A stretch of 37,913 nt of DNA from an uncultured Actinomycetes bacterium (GCA_903925745.1 CAIYGQ010000258.1:1-37913); one strand, 5' to 3'. Positions 25,173 through 33,817 are shown, counted from the first letter of the stretch. Numbers and translations are program-made. Notes: generated by a model from the sequence alone, not told the origin.

Positions 25173-25832
25173 CTACGAGGCCTCGAAGCGGACGACCGTG
25201 TTGCCGAACCGGACCTCGTCACCCGGACGCAGCTGGTGCTCGGCGACGCGGACCCCGTTGACCTTCGTGCCGTTCGTGGAACCGAGGTCCACCACGGCGA
25301 ACCCGTCGCCCGACGGGCGGACCTCGGCGTGGTTACGGCTCACGTTCGGATCCGCGAGCACGACCGTGCAGTCGTCGTGACGGCCGATCGACACGACGTA
25401 CTCGCCCAATGGCACCCGGTCGCCCGTCGGCAACAGCAGCGACCCGGGCGGGAGTGCCCCGACGCCCTCGACCATCCGGGCGTCCAGTTCGATGGTCCCG
25501 CGGGCCACGGCGACATCGTCGACCACCGAGACCTCGACCGGTCCGACGAACACGTAACCCTCGTCGCGGGCGTGCGCCCGGGCCAGTTCCGCCAGCTCCC
25601 GGCGGAGCGTCCCGAGCATGCCCTCGAGGGCGTCGGCATCGACCGGTGCGACGGTGAAGTCGAAGCGGTTGGCGACCACGGTGCGGCCGGCGGCGCTCAC
25701 GACCCGGTGGTCGTCCATCGCCCGCCGGAGCTTGCGTCCGAACTCGGCCGGCTGCAGGTCCGACCGGAAGATCCGGCCGAAGGTGGACTCGACCAGTCGC
25801 TCGAGTCGGGCCTCGAACCCCTGCGACGGCAT
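25173..25832 (-). CDS. fhaA: FhaA: DUF3662 plus FHA domain
   Basis: A 219-residue cytoplasmic protein. Residues about 1-115 match the DUF3662 (FhaA N-terminal) domain, starting GFEARLERLVESTFGRIFRS, and residues about 140-219 are an FHA domain with VSIGRHDDC, VSRNHAEV and LGSTNGTKVNG. In mycobacteria FhaA binds phosphorylated MviN/MurJ and tunes peptidoglycan synthesis. This copy lacks the long disordered middle section of the mycobacterial protein (over 500 residues there). It is the first gene of the wall-control operon. The ATG is supported by TATCGT seven bases upstream and by lack of homology before it. Confidence 0.93.
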   Translation of the reverse strand: MPSQGFEARLERLVESTFGRIFRSDLQPAEFGRKLRRAMDDHRVVSAAGRTVVANRFDFTVAPVDADALEGMLGTLRRELAELARAHARDEGYVFVGPVEVSVVDDVAVARGTIELDARMVEGVGALPPGSLLLPTGDRVPLGEYVVSIGRHDDCTVVLADPNVSRNHAEVRPSGDGFAVVDLGSTNGTKVNGVRVAEHQLRPGDEVRFGNTVVRFEAS

Positions 25833-25839
25833 GGCGACC

Positions 25840-25845
25840 ACGATA
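25840..25845 (-). promoter_or_regulatory. -10 hexamer TATCGT, leaderless promoter of the fhaA-pknB operon
   Basis: TATCGT on the minus strand ends seven bases before the ATG at 25832, the same hexamer and spacing as at abiEii. On the opposite strand TAGAGT (25903-25908) is a candidate -10 for the next gene. Confidence 0.5.
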
Positions 25846-25969
25846 GCGACGGCTCGCGACCCGACCCCGGCGCTCCCCACGGGGCCGGGCACCCGGCGCC
25901 GGTAGAGTCCGGTCCGCACCTGCGGCGCTCCGGTGCACCGGAACGCCGACCGACCCCCGAGGAGCCCCT

Positions 25970-26299
25970 GTGTACATCGTGATGAACCGGCTCGAGGTCC
26001 CGGCCGAGCAGGCCGGGGCGTTCGAGGAGCGCTTCAGCGCCAACATGACCAACACGCTGGCCGGAGTGGCCGGCCTGCACCGCTCGGCGCTGCTGCGACC
26101 GCACCGCGATCAGGATCCGTACGTGGCGGTGATGGAGTTCGACTCAGAGGAGTCGTTCCGGGGGTGGCTCGCGTCGGACGCGTTCCGGGCCGCCCACGGC
26201 CACGGTCCCCGAAACGGCGGTGACGACGGGGCCGGCGACGGCCCCGGCCCGTCGGTGTCGTCCTACGAGGTCGTCACCGAGGTCACGAATCCGGCCTGA
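25970..26299 (+). CDS. ABM-domain (antibiotic biosynthesis monooxygenase / heme-oxygenase-like) protein
   Basis: A 109-residue ferredoxin-like-fold protein. The start MYIVMNRLEV, the FEERF helix, the VAGLHRSALLRP strand, YVAVMEFDSEESF and RGWLASDAFRAAH all follow the ABM family (PF03992), particularly its HmoA/IsdG-like heme-degrading branch, which keeps the early Asn seen here in MNR. Members act as small homodimers, degrading heme or oxidising quinones. An acidic Gly/Asp insert near residue 85 is unusual. The GTG follows GAGGAG by about five bases. It is divergent from fhaA. Heme degradation is plausible but unproven. Confidence 0.75.
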   Translation: MYIVMNRLEVPAEQAGAFEERFSANMTNTLAGVAGLHRSALLRPHRDQDPYVAVMEFDSEESFRGWLASDAFRAAHGHGPRNGGDDGAGDGPGPSVSSYEVVTEVTNPA

Positions 26300-26331
26300 C
26301 GCCGGGCTGGAGGTTCCCCGGCGCCGTCACC

Positions 26332-26337
26332 TAGCAT
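26332..26337 (+). promoter_or_regulatory. -10 hexamer TAGCAT ahead of tRNA-Leu
   Basis: TAGCAT lies 13 bases before the first tRNA base; a weak CTGGAG is 19 bases further upstream. Confidence 0.4.
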
Positions 26338-26350
26338 GGTCAGTCCACTG

Positions 26351-26434
<84 letters not shown>

Positions 26435-26740
26435 CTCTTCGCCTGGCGGCGGCGACAGGCCTGTCGACGACCTCACGTCCACGACAACGGCCCTTGAAGC
26501 CGCCTCCACGATGACCACGCTGATCACGTTCGACTCTGCCGGCGTGATCAGGACCGCGCGACCCGGAGCCTGCGCATTACCCCGGGTCATCGATCCCGAA
26601 GCCATCAGGCCAGCGCAACCGACAGCACCCCACCAGGATCCACGTCAGCGGGTCGCCGCGAACGCGATGTCGTCTGGGTGACCTTTGCGAGCCGAGGCCT
26701 GGGCGCTGGCCGGCTGCACCTCGAGGCATGGCAACGCCGA
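26435..26740. other. Gene-free stretch between tRNA-Leu and abiEi
   Basis: No convincing gene in these 306 bases. It holds a perfect 9-bp inverted repeat, CTGATCACG (26520-26528) and CGTGATCAG (26543-26551), with a 14-base loop and no T-tract. It may be remnant DNA of the integrated element. Confidence 0.55.
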
Positions 26741-27364
26741 TCAGGATTGACGGGCGGCGCCGGCGACGATCCGGTCGAGGTTCGTCGCGGTCAACGTCCG
26801 TAGCCGGGCCGCCGGCACCTTGGTGACCCAGGTCTGCAGCTCACCGTGGTCGAAGCTCTCGGGGAGCTCGAGCTCGGGCAGCGTCACGTCACCCTGGCGC
26901 GCCGAGAACAGGTACACGACGTCGAAGAGCGCCTTGGCGGGTGTCGCGACACCGACACGTGTCCCCGTGGCGCCACCGAACCCCCCGAACAGCCTGGGGT
27001 GGATGTGGTGGATGTCGTAGCGGACGCTGGTGGTCTCCACCACCTTCGGCCGGTCCAGCGACACGGCGAACACCTCTCGGGGGATCTGCTCGATCATCTG
27101 GTGGCGTGCCAGCGCGCTCCATCCGGAGATGTAGCTCGGGTACGGAGCGGTCAGCACCGGGAGCACGGCCGCCGGGTCCGGGGTGTCGGGCCCGAGGTGC
27201 CAGATCCCCGAGCGCACCTTGGTCACCAGACCAGCAGCTGCGAGACGCGACAGCATCTTGGACGCGGCGGGCAGCGACGAGTTCCACGCGACAGAGGCCT
27301 CCCCGGTGCTCAGCGCCGGCCGCCCGAGCGCGTGCAGGCGTGCGAGCCGGTCGACGGCGCTCAT
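26741..27364 (-). CDS. AbiEi-type antitoxin of a type IV toxin-antitoxin system
   Basis: A 207-residue protein. An N-terminal winged-helix part (about 1-60, with AASKMLSRLAAAGLVTKV) is followed by the AbiEi middle region, PSYISGWSALARH near residue 96 and RLFGGFGGATG and ATPAKALFDVVYL further on. AbiEi proteins repress their own promoter and counteract the AbiEii nucleotidyltransferase without direct contact. The ATG at 27364 overlaps the toxin stop (ATGA). The order is the reverse of the usual AbiE layout, where the antitoxin gene comes first. The pair sits next to a tRNA with flanking repeats, suggesting transfer. A phage-abortive or stabilising role is inferred. Confidence 0.82.
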   Translation of the reverse strand: MSAVDRLARLHALGRPALSTGEASVAWNSSLPAASKMLSRLAAAGLVTKVRSGIWHLGPDTPDPAAVLPVLTAPYPSYISGWSALARHQMIEQIPREVFAVSLDRPKVVETTSVRYDIHHIHPRLFGGFGGATGTRVGVATPAKALFDVVYLFSARQGDVTLPELELPESFDHGELQTWVTKVPAARLRTLTATNLDRIVAGAARQS

Positions 27365-28149
27365 GGCGCATCATCTGTCGGCTCGGAGTCAGCAGCGACC
27401 TGCTCGAGTGCGGCGTGGACCTTCAGGCACATGTCGTCCCACTGCGCTGGGCCGTAGAGCTCGGCGAGCTCGGCGTCGAGGAACGGCGCGACCTCAGTGG
27501 TGAAGCTCGAGTACCGGATCTGCAGGGCGCGCTCCGCCGCCGCGGAAGCGTGGGTGGCATCGAGACCTGTGAGGCGATCGCCGCGGGATGCCCGCTGGCG
27601 GAACAGCAGCTCGAGGTCGAACACGTCCCGGGCCTTGGTCTCACTACGCATCGCGAGTGCAGCGATCTTCTGGTTGATGGCGGGCGTCTCGAGGTAGTGG
27701 AACACCGTCGGCGCCTGGAGCGCATGCGGCATCACGATCGCGTCGGGGACCACCTCGAACTCCGCGCCCCCGTCGTGGGGGCCACGACCCGAGAACTCGA
27801 CTTTCGTGCGGACCAGGTCGCGGTGGCCCTCTGCTGCGAGCCCCACCTTCCAGCGAAGGGTGGTCTCGGTCTGCTTCGCCAACGACACCTCAGCCAGTTC
27901 GATCCCGGAAGCGGCTCCGAGGGTGCTCATCGCCCTGCCCGACAACACCGACTCCACCGTCTTCATGAGCTGCCAGCTCTTCCGTCCAGCGAAGTCGAGG
28001 TCGAGGTCGTTGGAGTAGCGGGGGCTACCGAAGAAGTAGCGGAGGTTCGCCCCTCCCTTCAGAACGAACCAGTCGTTCCGGCCGGCACCTCCCAGGACGC
28101 GCAGGAACAGCAGGTGGAAGACTTCAATGACCTGCGCCTCGGTCCGCAT
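27361..28149 (-). CDS. AbiEii-type nucleotidyltransferase toxin
   Basis: A 262-residue nucleotidyltransferase. The hallmark LKGGANLRYFFG then RYSNDLDLDF near residues 34-58 gives the G-G/S and DxD catalytic pattern of the AbiEii/DUF1814 family. Later ARDVFDLELL is also typical. Relatives such as MenT add nucleotides to tRNA 3' ends and stop growth. The start at ATG 28149 is preferred because a CTGACG-17-TATCGT promoter ends seven bases upstream; an in-frame ATG at 28176 would add nine residues and lie over an operator-like palindrome. It precedes the antitoxin gene, an unusual order. Toxic activity and target are inferred from family. Confidence 0.82.
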   Translation of the reverse strand: MRTEAQVIEVFHLLFLRVLGGAGRNDWFVLKGGANLRYFFGSPRYSNDLDLDFAGRKSWQLMKTVESVLSGRAMSTLGAASGIELAEVSLAKQTETTLRWKVGLAAEGHRDLVRTKVEFSGRGPHDGGAEFEVVPDAIVMPHALQAPTVFHYLETPAINQKIAALAMRSETKARDVFDLELLFRQRASRGDRLTGLDATHASAAAERALQIRYSSFTTEVAPFLDAELAELYGPAQWDDMCLKVHAALEQVAADSEPTDDAP

Positions 28150-28156
28150 GGGATCA

Positions 28157-28185
28157 ACGATACCGACTCTTGTCATATACGTCAG
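28157..28185 (-). promoter_or_regulatory. abiE promoter CTGACG-17-TATCGT with overlapping palindrome
   Basis: On the minus strand CTGACG (28180-28185), 17 bases, TATCGT (28157-28162), then seven bases to the ATG at 28149. An imperfect 14-bp palindrome, TGTCATATACGTCA on the plus strand (28171-28184), overlaps the -35 and spacer, where a self-repressor would bind. Confidence 0.5.
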
Positions 28186-28523
28186 CTATCTGTATGGTTA
28201 CCCCGGGGCTGCGGTCGGCTGGGTCGCTTCAATCGAACCGCCGCCGCGCGCGGGCTATCCGACGAGTGGCCCCAACTCACCTGTCGTCGTTGTCAGTGCC
28301 CTGCGGTACGGTCGACGGACCAACTACCAAGAATCCCTGCCGTGTGGTGCACACCCAATGGTCGGACGGCCCCGGTGGCGATTCGCAAGAATCCCTCCTC
28401 GCACACTCCTGACCGGCCGGACCCGGCTCAGTCCGCTCACACGCCCAGCCGACCGGACCACACGCTCGAACTCGTGCAGACTGAAGCGGTGTTGGACTGG
28501 ACCCTCGGGGGAGGGGTACCGGT
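28177..28523. other. Gene-free stretch between the abiE unit and the FG-GAP lipoprotein gene
   Basis: These 347 bases contain no convincing gene. They hold the abiE promoter end, two copies of CAAGAATCCCT (28328-28338 and 28386-28396), the distal att-like repeat, and a GGGGGAGGGG ribosome-binding site just before 28524. The first 200 bases look less GC-rich than the flanks. Confidence 0.55.
28392..28408 (+). repeat. att-like direct repeat, distal copy
   Basis: TCCCTCCTCGCACACTC matches the tRNA-Leu 3' end (26421-26437) at 16 of 17 positions and marks the probable far boundary of the integrated segment. Confidence 0.6.
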
Positions 28524-30596
28524 GTGGAGCTGAACCCACCGACGACCGACCACCGCAGGGACACCGGCCGGGGCCGGATGATCCTGACGGGACTGGTGCT
28601 CCTGGGTGCGATCGCTGCGGGCTGCACCGGCGGCGAGTCGACGACGGCGCCTGACGGACCTCCGGACGGGGACCCGGGTACTCCGACCACCGCGCCGCCG
28701 GCCATTCCCGTGGTCGACCGGTCGCCCTGGCGCATGCACCACATCGATGGACGGTTCCGGGGTGCGAACGCACTCGGCGCAGCCGACGTCGACGGCGACG
28801 GCCGACGCGACTACGTCACCAACTACGAGTTCGACCAGCGGTGGATCCTCGCACTGCACCCGGGCGACGGCGCCGCCGTGCGTTCGTCGTGGCCGACCGT
28901 CGAGATCTGGCGACCCGACCAGCTCGTCGAGGGCAGCGGGAAGAACCCCGAGAGCACCGCGCTCGGTGACTTCGACGGTGACGGCAACGTCGACGCCGCC
29001 GGAGCCCACGGCTTCTCGGACCTGCCCCAGTTCGAGGGCAGCGCGCCCGGGGTCCACGTCGTGTGGGGCCCCGAGGCAGCCGCGGTCCGGGACCCGTCGG
29101 CCTGGACCGACGCCGGCTGGATCCCGGTCACCGTCGACCTGGGCCACCCCCACTGGATCTCCGCGCACGACGTGAACGCCGATGGACTGACCGACATCGT
29201 CTACGGGGGTCGGCGACACGGCGGCGCCGGGGGGTACGACATGGAGGACCTGGAGGGCGGCAACGGCAGCCTGACCGGGATCTCGTGGCTCGAGGCGCCC
29301 GCCGACCCCGCCGCCCGCCGGGACCTGGCGGCGTGGCGGTTGCACCGCATCGACGCCACCACCCCGTCGGGTCACGGATTCGTCTTCGCTGACCTGGACG
29401 GCGACGGCGACGACGACCTGGTCGACGCCAACGCCGACTTCGACACGCCACAGGACCAGGAGGCGGTGTACTTCTACGAGCACCCGGGCGGCGACGGGCC
29501 GGAGGTGCGCGGCGAGTGGCGGCGGACCCTGCTCCCGACCACCTCGGACTTCCACGCCAAGCCATCGGTGGCCGTCGGCGACCTGGACCGGGACGGCGAC
29601 CCCGACATCGTCACCCAGACCGCCCGGCACCTGGTCGTGTTCCGCAACAGCGGCGAACGCCCACTCCGCTTCGAGACCGTCGAGATCCCCAAGCCGCCCC
29701 AGATCGCCCAGCTGTCACGACCCGTCCGACTGGCCGACATCGACCGCGACGGCGACCTGGACGTCGTCGGGATGCTGGTCCACGAGGACGGCGACCTGCC
29801 TGCGGACAAGGCCGCGGCCTACGTCCTGTTGAACGAGGGTCGCCCCTTCGAGGCGGACGGCTGGCAGCTGCTCCCCGTCAAGTGGGGCTCCGGCGTGACG
29901 ATGCTGATCCCGGGTTTCGGCGAGAAGTGGGACCAGGTCGACGTCACCGACGTCGACGGCGACGGCGACCTGGACATCGTCGCGAACTGCGAGGAGTGGT
30001 GGGCGGAACCCCGCGGCGAGGTCGCACCCTTCTACACACCCGGACTCTCGACCACGTCGGTGGCGGTGGTGTGGTTCGAGAACCGCATCGGAGAGGAACC
30101 GGCCGACGCCGAGGAGGCCGCCGGACGGGTGGCCGTCCAGGCCGAGGAGCCGACCGAGGCGCTCGACTCGACGTGGGTGGAACGGGCACCGGTGCGCGGC
30201 GACGACAGCGGCACCGTGGCGGTCCAGGCCCTCAACGGCCTGGCCCCCGAGGCCGGGACGCTGCCACCGGACGGGACGGCCGGATCACGCCACGGCGTGC
30301 AGGTCGCCGGCGGCGACTACATCCTCTGGGCCCGCGTGTGGTCACCGTCCGCGTGGTCATCATCTCTCGGTGGCGACGCCAGCGACTCCGTGTGGATCAG
30401 CATCGACGGAGGCCCGCCCGCCCTCCTCGGCGACGCACCCGGCGGTCCGGACGACCAGTGGACGTGGGTCCGGTCGCCCGAGCCCGTGACGCTCGGCCCC
30501 GGTCGCCACGACCTGACGCTCCGGGTCCGCGAACGCGGGGTCGCGGTCGACCGGATCGAGCTGCTCGCCGACCCGGCGGCGGTGCCCGAAGACTGA
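28524..30596 (+). CDS. Lipoprotein with FG-GAP/VCBS-type calcium-binding repeats
   Basis: A 690-residue exported protein. The lipobox IAAGC (Cys34) follows a signal helix; an ATG at 28578 (MILTG) would also give a signal peptide. The mature protein has a Thr/Pro linker and then at least six D-x-D-G-D-type loops (ADVDGDGR, GDFDGDGN, DVNADGL, ADLDGDGDD, GDLDRDGD, ADIDRDGD, TDVDGDGD) between about residues 85 and 500, the pattern of FG-GAP/VCBS beta-propellers that bind calcium. The last 150 residues form a beta-rich domain (GDYILWARVW, GRHDLTLRV) like a carbohydrate-binding module. No catalytic motif is visible. A GGGGGAGGGG site precedes the GTG. It is likely a surface-binding protein. Confidence 0.85.
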   Translation: MELNPPTTDHRRDTGRGRMILTGLVLLGAIAAGCTGGESTTAPDGPPDGDPGTPTTAPPAIPVVDRSPWRMHHIDGRFRGANALGAADVDGDGRRDYVTNYEFDQRWILALHPGDGAAVRSSWPTVEIWRPDQLVEGSGKNPESTALGDFDGDGNVDAAGAHGFSDLPQFEGSAPGVHVVWGPEAAAVRDPSAWTDAGWIPVTVDLGHPHWISAHDVNADGLTDIVYGGRRHGGAGGYDMEDLEGGNGSLTGISWLEAPADPAARRDLAAWRLHRIDATTPSGHGFVFADLDGDGDDDLVDANADFDTPQDQEAVYFYEHPGGDGPEVRGEWRRTLLPTTSDFHAKPSVAVGDLDRDGDPDIVTQTARHLVVFRNSGERPLRFETVEIPKPPQIAQLSRPVRLADIDRDGDLDVVGMLVHEDGDLPADKAAAYVLLNEGRPFEADGWQLLPVKWGSGVTMLIPGFGEKWDQVDVTDVDGDGDLDIVANCEEWWAEPRGEVAPFYTPGLSTTSVAVVWFENRIGEEPADAEEAAGRVAVQAEEPTEALDSTWVERAPVRGDDSGTVAVQALNGLAPEAGTLPPDGTAGSRHGVQVAGGDYILWARVWSPSAWSSSLGGDASDSVWISIDGGPPALLGDAPGGPDDQWTWVRSPEPVTLGPGRHDLTLRVRERGVAVDRIELLADPAAVPED

Positions 30597-30647
30597 CCGG
30601 TCGCGGCCCCTGCCGATCCGGCGGGTCCGCCGGGGCGACGGCATGGC

Positions 30648-30676
30648 TTGACAGCACCGCTGAGGTCGGGTCGAGT
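30648..30676 (+). promoter_or_regulatory. Leaderless promoter TTGACA-17-TCGAGT of the LLM oxidoreductase gene
   Basis: A perfect -35 TTGACA (30648-30653), 17 bases, -10 TCGAGT (30671-30676), then six bases to the GTG at 30683. It is the best complete promoter in the window. Confidence 0.65.
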
Positions 30677-30682
30677 GCAGCG

Positions 30683-31696
30683 GTGCACGTCTCGATGACG
30701 ATCCCCACCGACGACCTGGGCTCGGCCCGGTCGGTCTACCGGGAACTGGAGGAGCTCGGCTACGACCGTGCGTTCTCGTTCGAGGCGAAGCACGACCCGT
30801 TCCTGCCGCTCGCCGTCGCCGCCGAGCACACCGAGCGCCTCGGCCTGGGCACCGCCGTCGCGATCGCCTTCGCCCGATCGCCCATGACGATCGCCAACGC
30901 GGCCTGGGACCTGCAGGCCCTGACCGGTGGCCGGTTCACCCTGGGACTCGGATCCCAGATCCGGCCGCACATCGAACAGCGATTCTCCATGCCGTGGTCG
31001 AGGCCGGTCGACCGGATGCGCGAACTGATCCTGGCGGTGCGGTCGATCTGGTCCGCCTGGCAGGACGGGACACCACTCGACTTCGACGGCGACTTCTACA
31101 CCCACACCCGGATGGTCCCGGCGTTCGACCCCGGCCCGATCAACGCCCGGCCAGCGATCCTGCTCGGCGGTGTCGGTCCCGCCATGACAGCCGTCGCCGG
31201 TGAGGTCGCCGACGGGCTGATCGTGCACCCGGTCAACAGTCGACGATCGCTGCAGGAACTGACCGTCCCCGCGCTCGCAACCGGTGCGGCCCGAGCAGGG
31301 CGGGGCGTCGACGAACTCGAGCTCGTCTGCGTCACGATCGTCGTGACCGGCCGCGACGAGGAGGAGTTCAACCGCAGCCTGGAGGCGGTCCGGACCCAGC
31401 TCGCGTTCTACGGCACGACCCCGGCCTACCAGCCCGTGTTCGCACTGCACGGCTACGGCGACCTGCACGACGAGCTCCGGCGGCTCGCCCGCGACGGCCG
31501 GTGGGACGACATGGGTCGCCTGATCGACGACGACCTGATCCGGACGATCGCCGTCGTCGGCGAACCGCACCGGATCGCACCGGCGATCCGGGCTCGGCTC
31601 GACGGGATCTCGGAGTCCGTGAGCCTGGTCAACAACCGGGCGCCGGATCCACAGCACCTGGCCGAGGTCGTCGCCGACCTGCACGCCGAGCCCTGA
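30683..31696 (+). CDS. LLM-class (luciferase-like) F420-dependent oxidoreductase
   Basis: A 337-residue TIM-barrel protein. The first strand MHVSMTIPTDDL, the helix with YRELEELGYDRAFSFE, HTERLGLGTAVAIAFARSP, the LTGGRFTLGLGSQ loop and LLGGVGPAM with GEVADGLIVHP are the standard landmarks of the bacterial luciferase-like superfamily; the TMACT/Rv3520c-type F420 branch is the best fit. It should use F420 or FMN; the substrate is unknown. The GTG at 30683 is chosen from the TTGACA promoter six bases before it; an ATG at 30695 would cut the first strand. It lies 29 bases before the lipase gene and may be partly co-transcribed with it. Confidence 0.88.
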   Translation: MHVSMTIPTDDLGSARSVYRELEELGYDRAFSFEAKHDPFLPLAVAAEHTERLGLGTAVAIAFARSPMTIANAAWDLQALTGGRFTLGLGSQIRPHIEQRFSMPWSRPVDRMRELILAVRSIWSAWQDGTPLDFDGDFYTHTRMVPAFDPGPINARPAILLGGVGPAMTAVAGEVADGLIVHPVNSRRSLQELTVPALATGAARAGRGVDELELVCVTIVVTGRDEEEFNRSLEAVRTQLAFYGTTPAYQPVFALHGYGDLHDELRRLARDGRWDDMGRLIDDDLIRTIAVVGEPHRIAPAIRARLDGISESVSLVNNRAPDPQHLAEVVADLHAEP

Positions 31697-31713
31697 TCCG
31701 CAGGCCCCTCGCC

Positions 31714-31719
31714 TACATT
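31714..31719 (+). promoter_or_regulatory. -10 hexamer TACATT, leaderless promoter of the lipase gene
   Basis: TACATT ends six bases before the GTG at 31726. No -35 is evident, and it lies only 18 bases after the previous stop codon. Confidence 0.45.
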
Positions 31720-31725
31720 CACGGC

Positions 31726-33735
31726 GTGACGAACCGCCCCACCGCCCCGCACGCGCCGCCGTCACCGACCGGCAGGAGGGCACTGGTCGCAGTGGCGTTG
31801 ATCACCACCGCGTTGATCGCCGCCTCGTGCTCCAGCGGGGGAGAGGGGTCCACTCCGGCCGCCCCCGACGCGGCGGCGTCGGTGACGGTGCCCGACACCC
31901 CGGGATCCTGTGACCCCGTCGACCCGACCGCCTGCCTGCTCCCGTGGCCCAACGACCGGTTCACAACCGCGGACGACACCCGCCCCACCGGCCGCCGGCT
32001 CGACCTGCCGCCCGAGGGCATGCCGGTCAACACCTCGGGCGTCGCGGTCGACCCGTCGGAGTGGAACCGCAACGACGGGTTCTCGCCGGCGTCGATCGGC
32101 CTGGTCGTCGTGCCGGGCGTCGACCCGGCCGCCTCGGGACTGGCACCACAGACCGACATCGCCGCATCGCTGCAGCCCGGCTCGCCGCTCAGCGTCGTCG
32201 ACGTCGACACCGCCGAACGCATCCCGGCCTGGGCCGAGCTCGACACGAACGTGACCGACCCCACCAAACGGCCGCTCCGGATCATTCCGGCGACGTCGCT
32301 GAAGGAGGGCCACCGCTACGCCATCGGGCTCAGTGGACTTCGACGCGTCGACGGCAGCGGAATCGAGCCGACCGACGCCATGGCGGCACTCCTGGCCCGA
32401 CCCGACGCCGACCAGCAGCGGTGGCTCGAGGCGCTGCGGACCGCCGGCGTCGACACCGCCACCCTCGACGTGGCATGGGCGTTCACCGTCGCCTCCGCCG
32501 ACTCACTGTCGGGCCGCCTGCGCACCATGTGGGACGAGACCAGGGCCGAGCTCGGTGATGGCGCACCGCCGTTCCAGGTCACCTCGGTCCTCGACCAGGG
32601 CCCGGTCCGGCTCGTGCAGGGCACCTACCAGATGCCCAAGTACCTGACCGGAACCGGCGAGACCGGGAGTGTCCTCAACAACGCCGACAGCCCCACCGGG
32701 ACGCCGACCCGCGACGGAACGATGGCGAACCCGTTCCTGTGCGCCGTGCCCGCGCAGGCCACCGGGCCCGCGCCGTTCGTCGTCTACGGACACGGCCTGC
32801 TCGGTTCCAGGACCGAGGCGCTCGACATCGGGTCGCTCGGCGCCGCCAACGGAGTCGGGTTCTGCGCCGTCGACTGGCTCGGGATGAGCGACGCCGACAT
32901 CCCGACGATCGGATCCGAGCTGACCGACCTGAACCTGTTCCGAACGCAGCCCGACCGGATGCAACAGGGCCACCTGGGCTTCCTGCTGCTCGGTCGACTG
33001 CTCGCCTCGCCGCAGGGGTTCGTCACCGACCCGGCGTTCCAGACCGCCTCGGGCGGACCAGCGGTCGACGCCGAGCAGCTCTCGTTCCTGGGAGCGAGCC
33101 AAGGGGGGATCCTGGGTGGCGCACCGTCCGCACTGACCGACGACTGGGACGCGACCGTCCTCGCCGTCGGCGGCCTCGGCTACAACCTGCTGCTCAACCG
33201 CAGCGTCAACTTCGACCGCTTCCTGCCGGTGCTGGCCTCGGCCTACCCCGACCAGCTGACGCAGTCGCTGGGCGTCGAGATGATCCAGGGCCTCTGGGAC
33301 CGCGGCGAGAACAGCGCCTACGCCCAGCACCTCACCCGGGACCCGTACCCGTCACGGACCGAACCACAGCGCGTCATGCTCCTCGAGGCCTTCGGGGACC
33401 ACCAGGTCGCCAACCTCAGCACCGAGAAGCTGGCCAGGACCCTCGGGGTGCCGCGGCTGGCGCCCACCCTGGCCGACGGACGGTCACCTGACGTCGAGCC
33501 GTTCGCGCTGATCGAGCCGATCCCATCGCTGCCGTGGCCCGGGGACGCCCTGGTCGTGTGGGACTTCGGTGCCGACGCACCACCCATCGGGCCCACCCCG
33601 CCCCGGGCGGGCGAGGATCCCCACGGGAAGCTGGCCGAGGTCCCCCAGGCGTTGGCGCTCCTGTTGTCGTTCATCCGACCGGGGGGACAGGTGGTCGACG
33701 TGTGCGGCGGCTCGCCCTGCACCACGCCAGGCTGA
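31726..33735 (+). CDS. Lipoprotein of the bacterial virulence-factor lipase (N-terminal domain) family
   Basis: A 669-residue exported protein with a signal peptide and lipobox IAASC (Cys35). Residues about 60-215 match the lipase N-terminal domain by pattern: DPTACLLPWPNDRF, the TGRRLDLP and MPVNTSG motifs, NRNDGFSPAS, and the PLRIIPA...EGHRYAIGL closing part. The C-terminal half is an alpha/beta hydrolase with an oxyanion-hole GHGLLGS and nucleophile elbow GASQGG; a later FGDHQV could carry the catalytic His. It should hydrolyse lipid or other esters outside the cell. The start is set by the leaderless -10 hexamer. Cysteines near the C-terminus (CGGSPC) could form a disulfide. Confidence 0.83.
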   Translation: MTNRPTAPHAPPSPTGRRALVAVALITTALIAASCSSGGEGSTPAAPDAAASVTVPDTPGSCDPVDPTACLLPWPNDRFTTADDTRPTGRRLDLPPEGMPVNTSGVAVDPSEWNRNDGFSPASIGLVVVPGVDPAASGLAPQTDIAASLQPGSPLSVVDVDTAERIPAWAELDTNVTDPTKRPLRIIPATSLKEGHRYAIGLSGLRRVDGSGIEPTDAMAALLARPDADQQRWLEALRTAGVDTATLDVAWAFTVASADSLSGRLRTMWDETRAELGDGAPPFQVTSVLDQGPVRLVQGTYQMPKYLTGTGETGSVLNNADSPTGTPTRDGTMANPFLCAVPAQATGPAPFVVYGHGLLGSRTEALDIGSLGAANGVGFCAVDWLGMSDADIPTIGSELTDLNLFRTQPDRMQQGHLGFLLLGRLLASPQGFVTDPAFQTASGGPAVDAEQLSFLGASQGGILGGAPSALTDDWDATVLAVGGLGYNLLLNRSVNFDRFLPVLASAYPDQLTQSLGVEMIQGLWDRGENSAYAQHLTRDPYPSRTEPQRVMLLEAFGDHQVANLSTEKLARTLGVPRLAPTLADGRSPDVEPFALIEPIPSLPWPGDALVVWDFGADAPPIGPTPPRAGEDPHGKLAEVPQALALLLSFIRPGGQVVDVCGGSPCTTPG

Positions 33736-33781
33736 TGGGCCGACACACAGGGAATCCGCGCGCTATCCACAGACCGACCGA

Positions 33782-33787
33782 TAGGGT
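33782..33787 (+). promoter_or_regulatory. -10 hexamer TAGGGT for the Thr-rich lipoprotein gene
   Basis: TAGGGT lies 30 bases before the ATG at 33818, so this mRNA would have a leader with AAGGAG five bases before the start. A single DnaA-box-like CTATCCACA (33763-33771) lies just upstream. Confidence 0.4.
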
Positions 33788-33817
33788 CGACGTCGACCAT
33801 CCGCCCAAGGAGCACGC

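Noticed and set aside
33763-33771. A DnaA-box-like CTATCCACA
   Set aside because: It is a single imperfect box without neighbours, unlike the cluster at 15081-15176.
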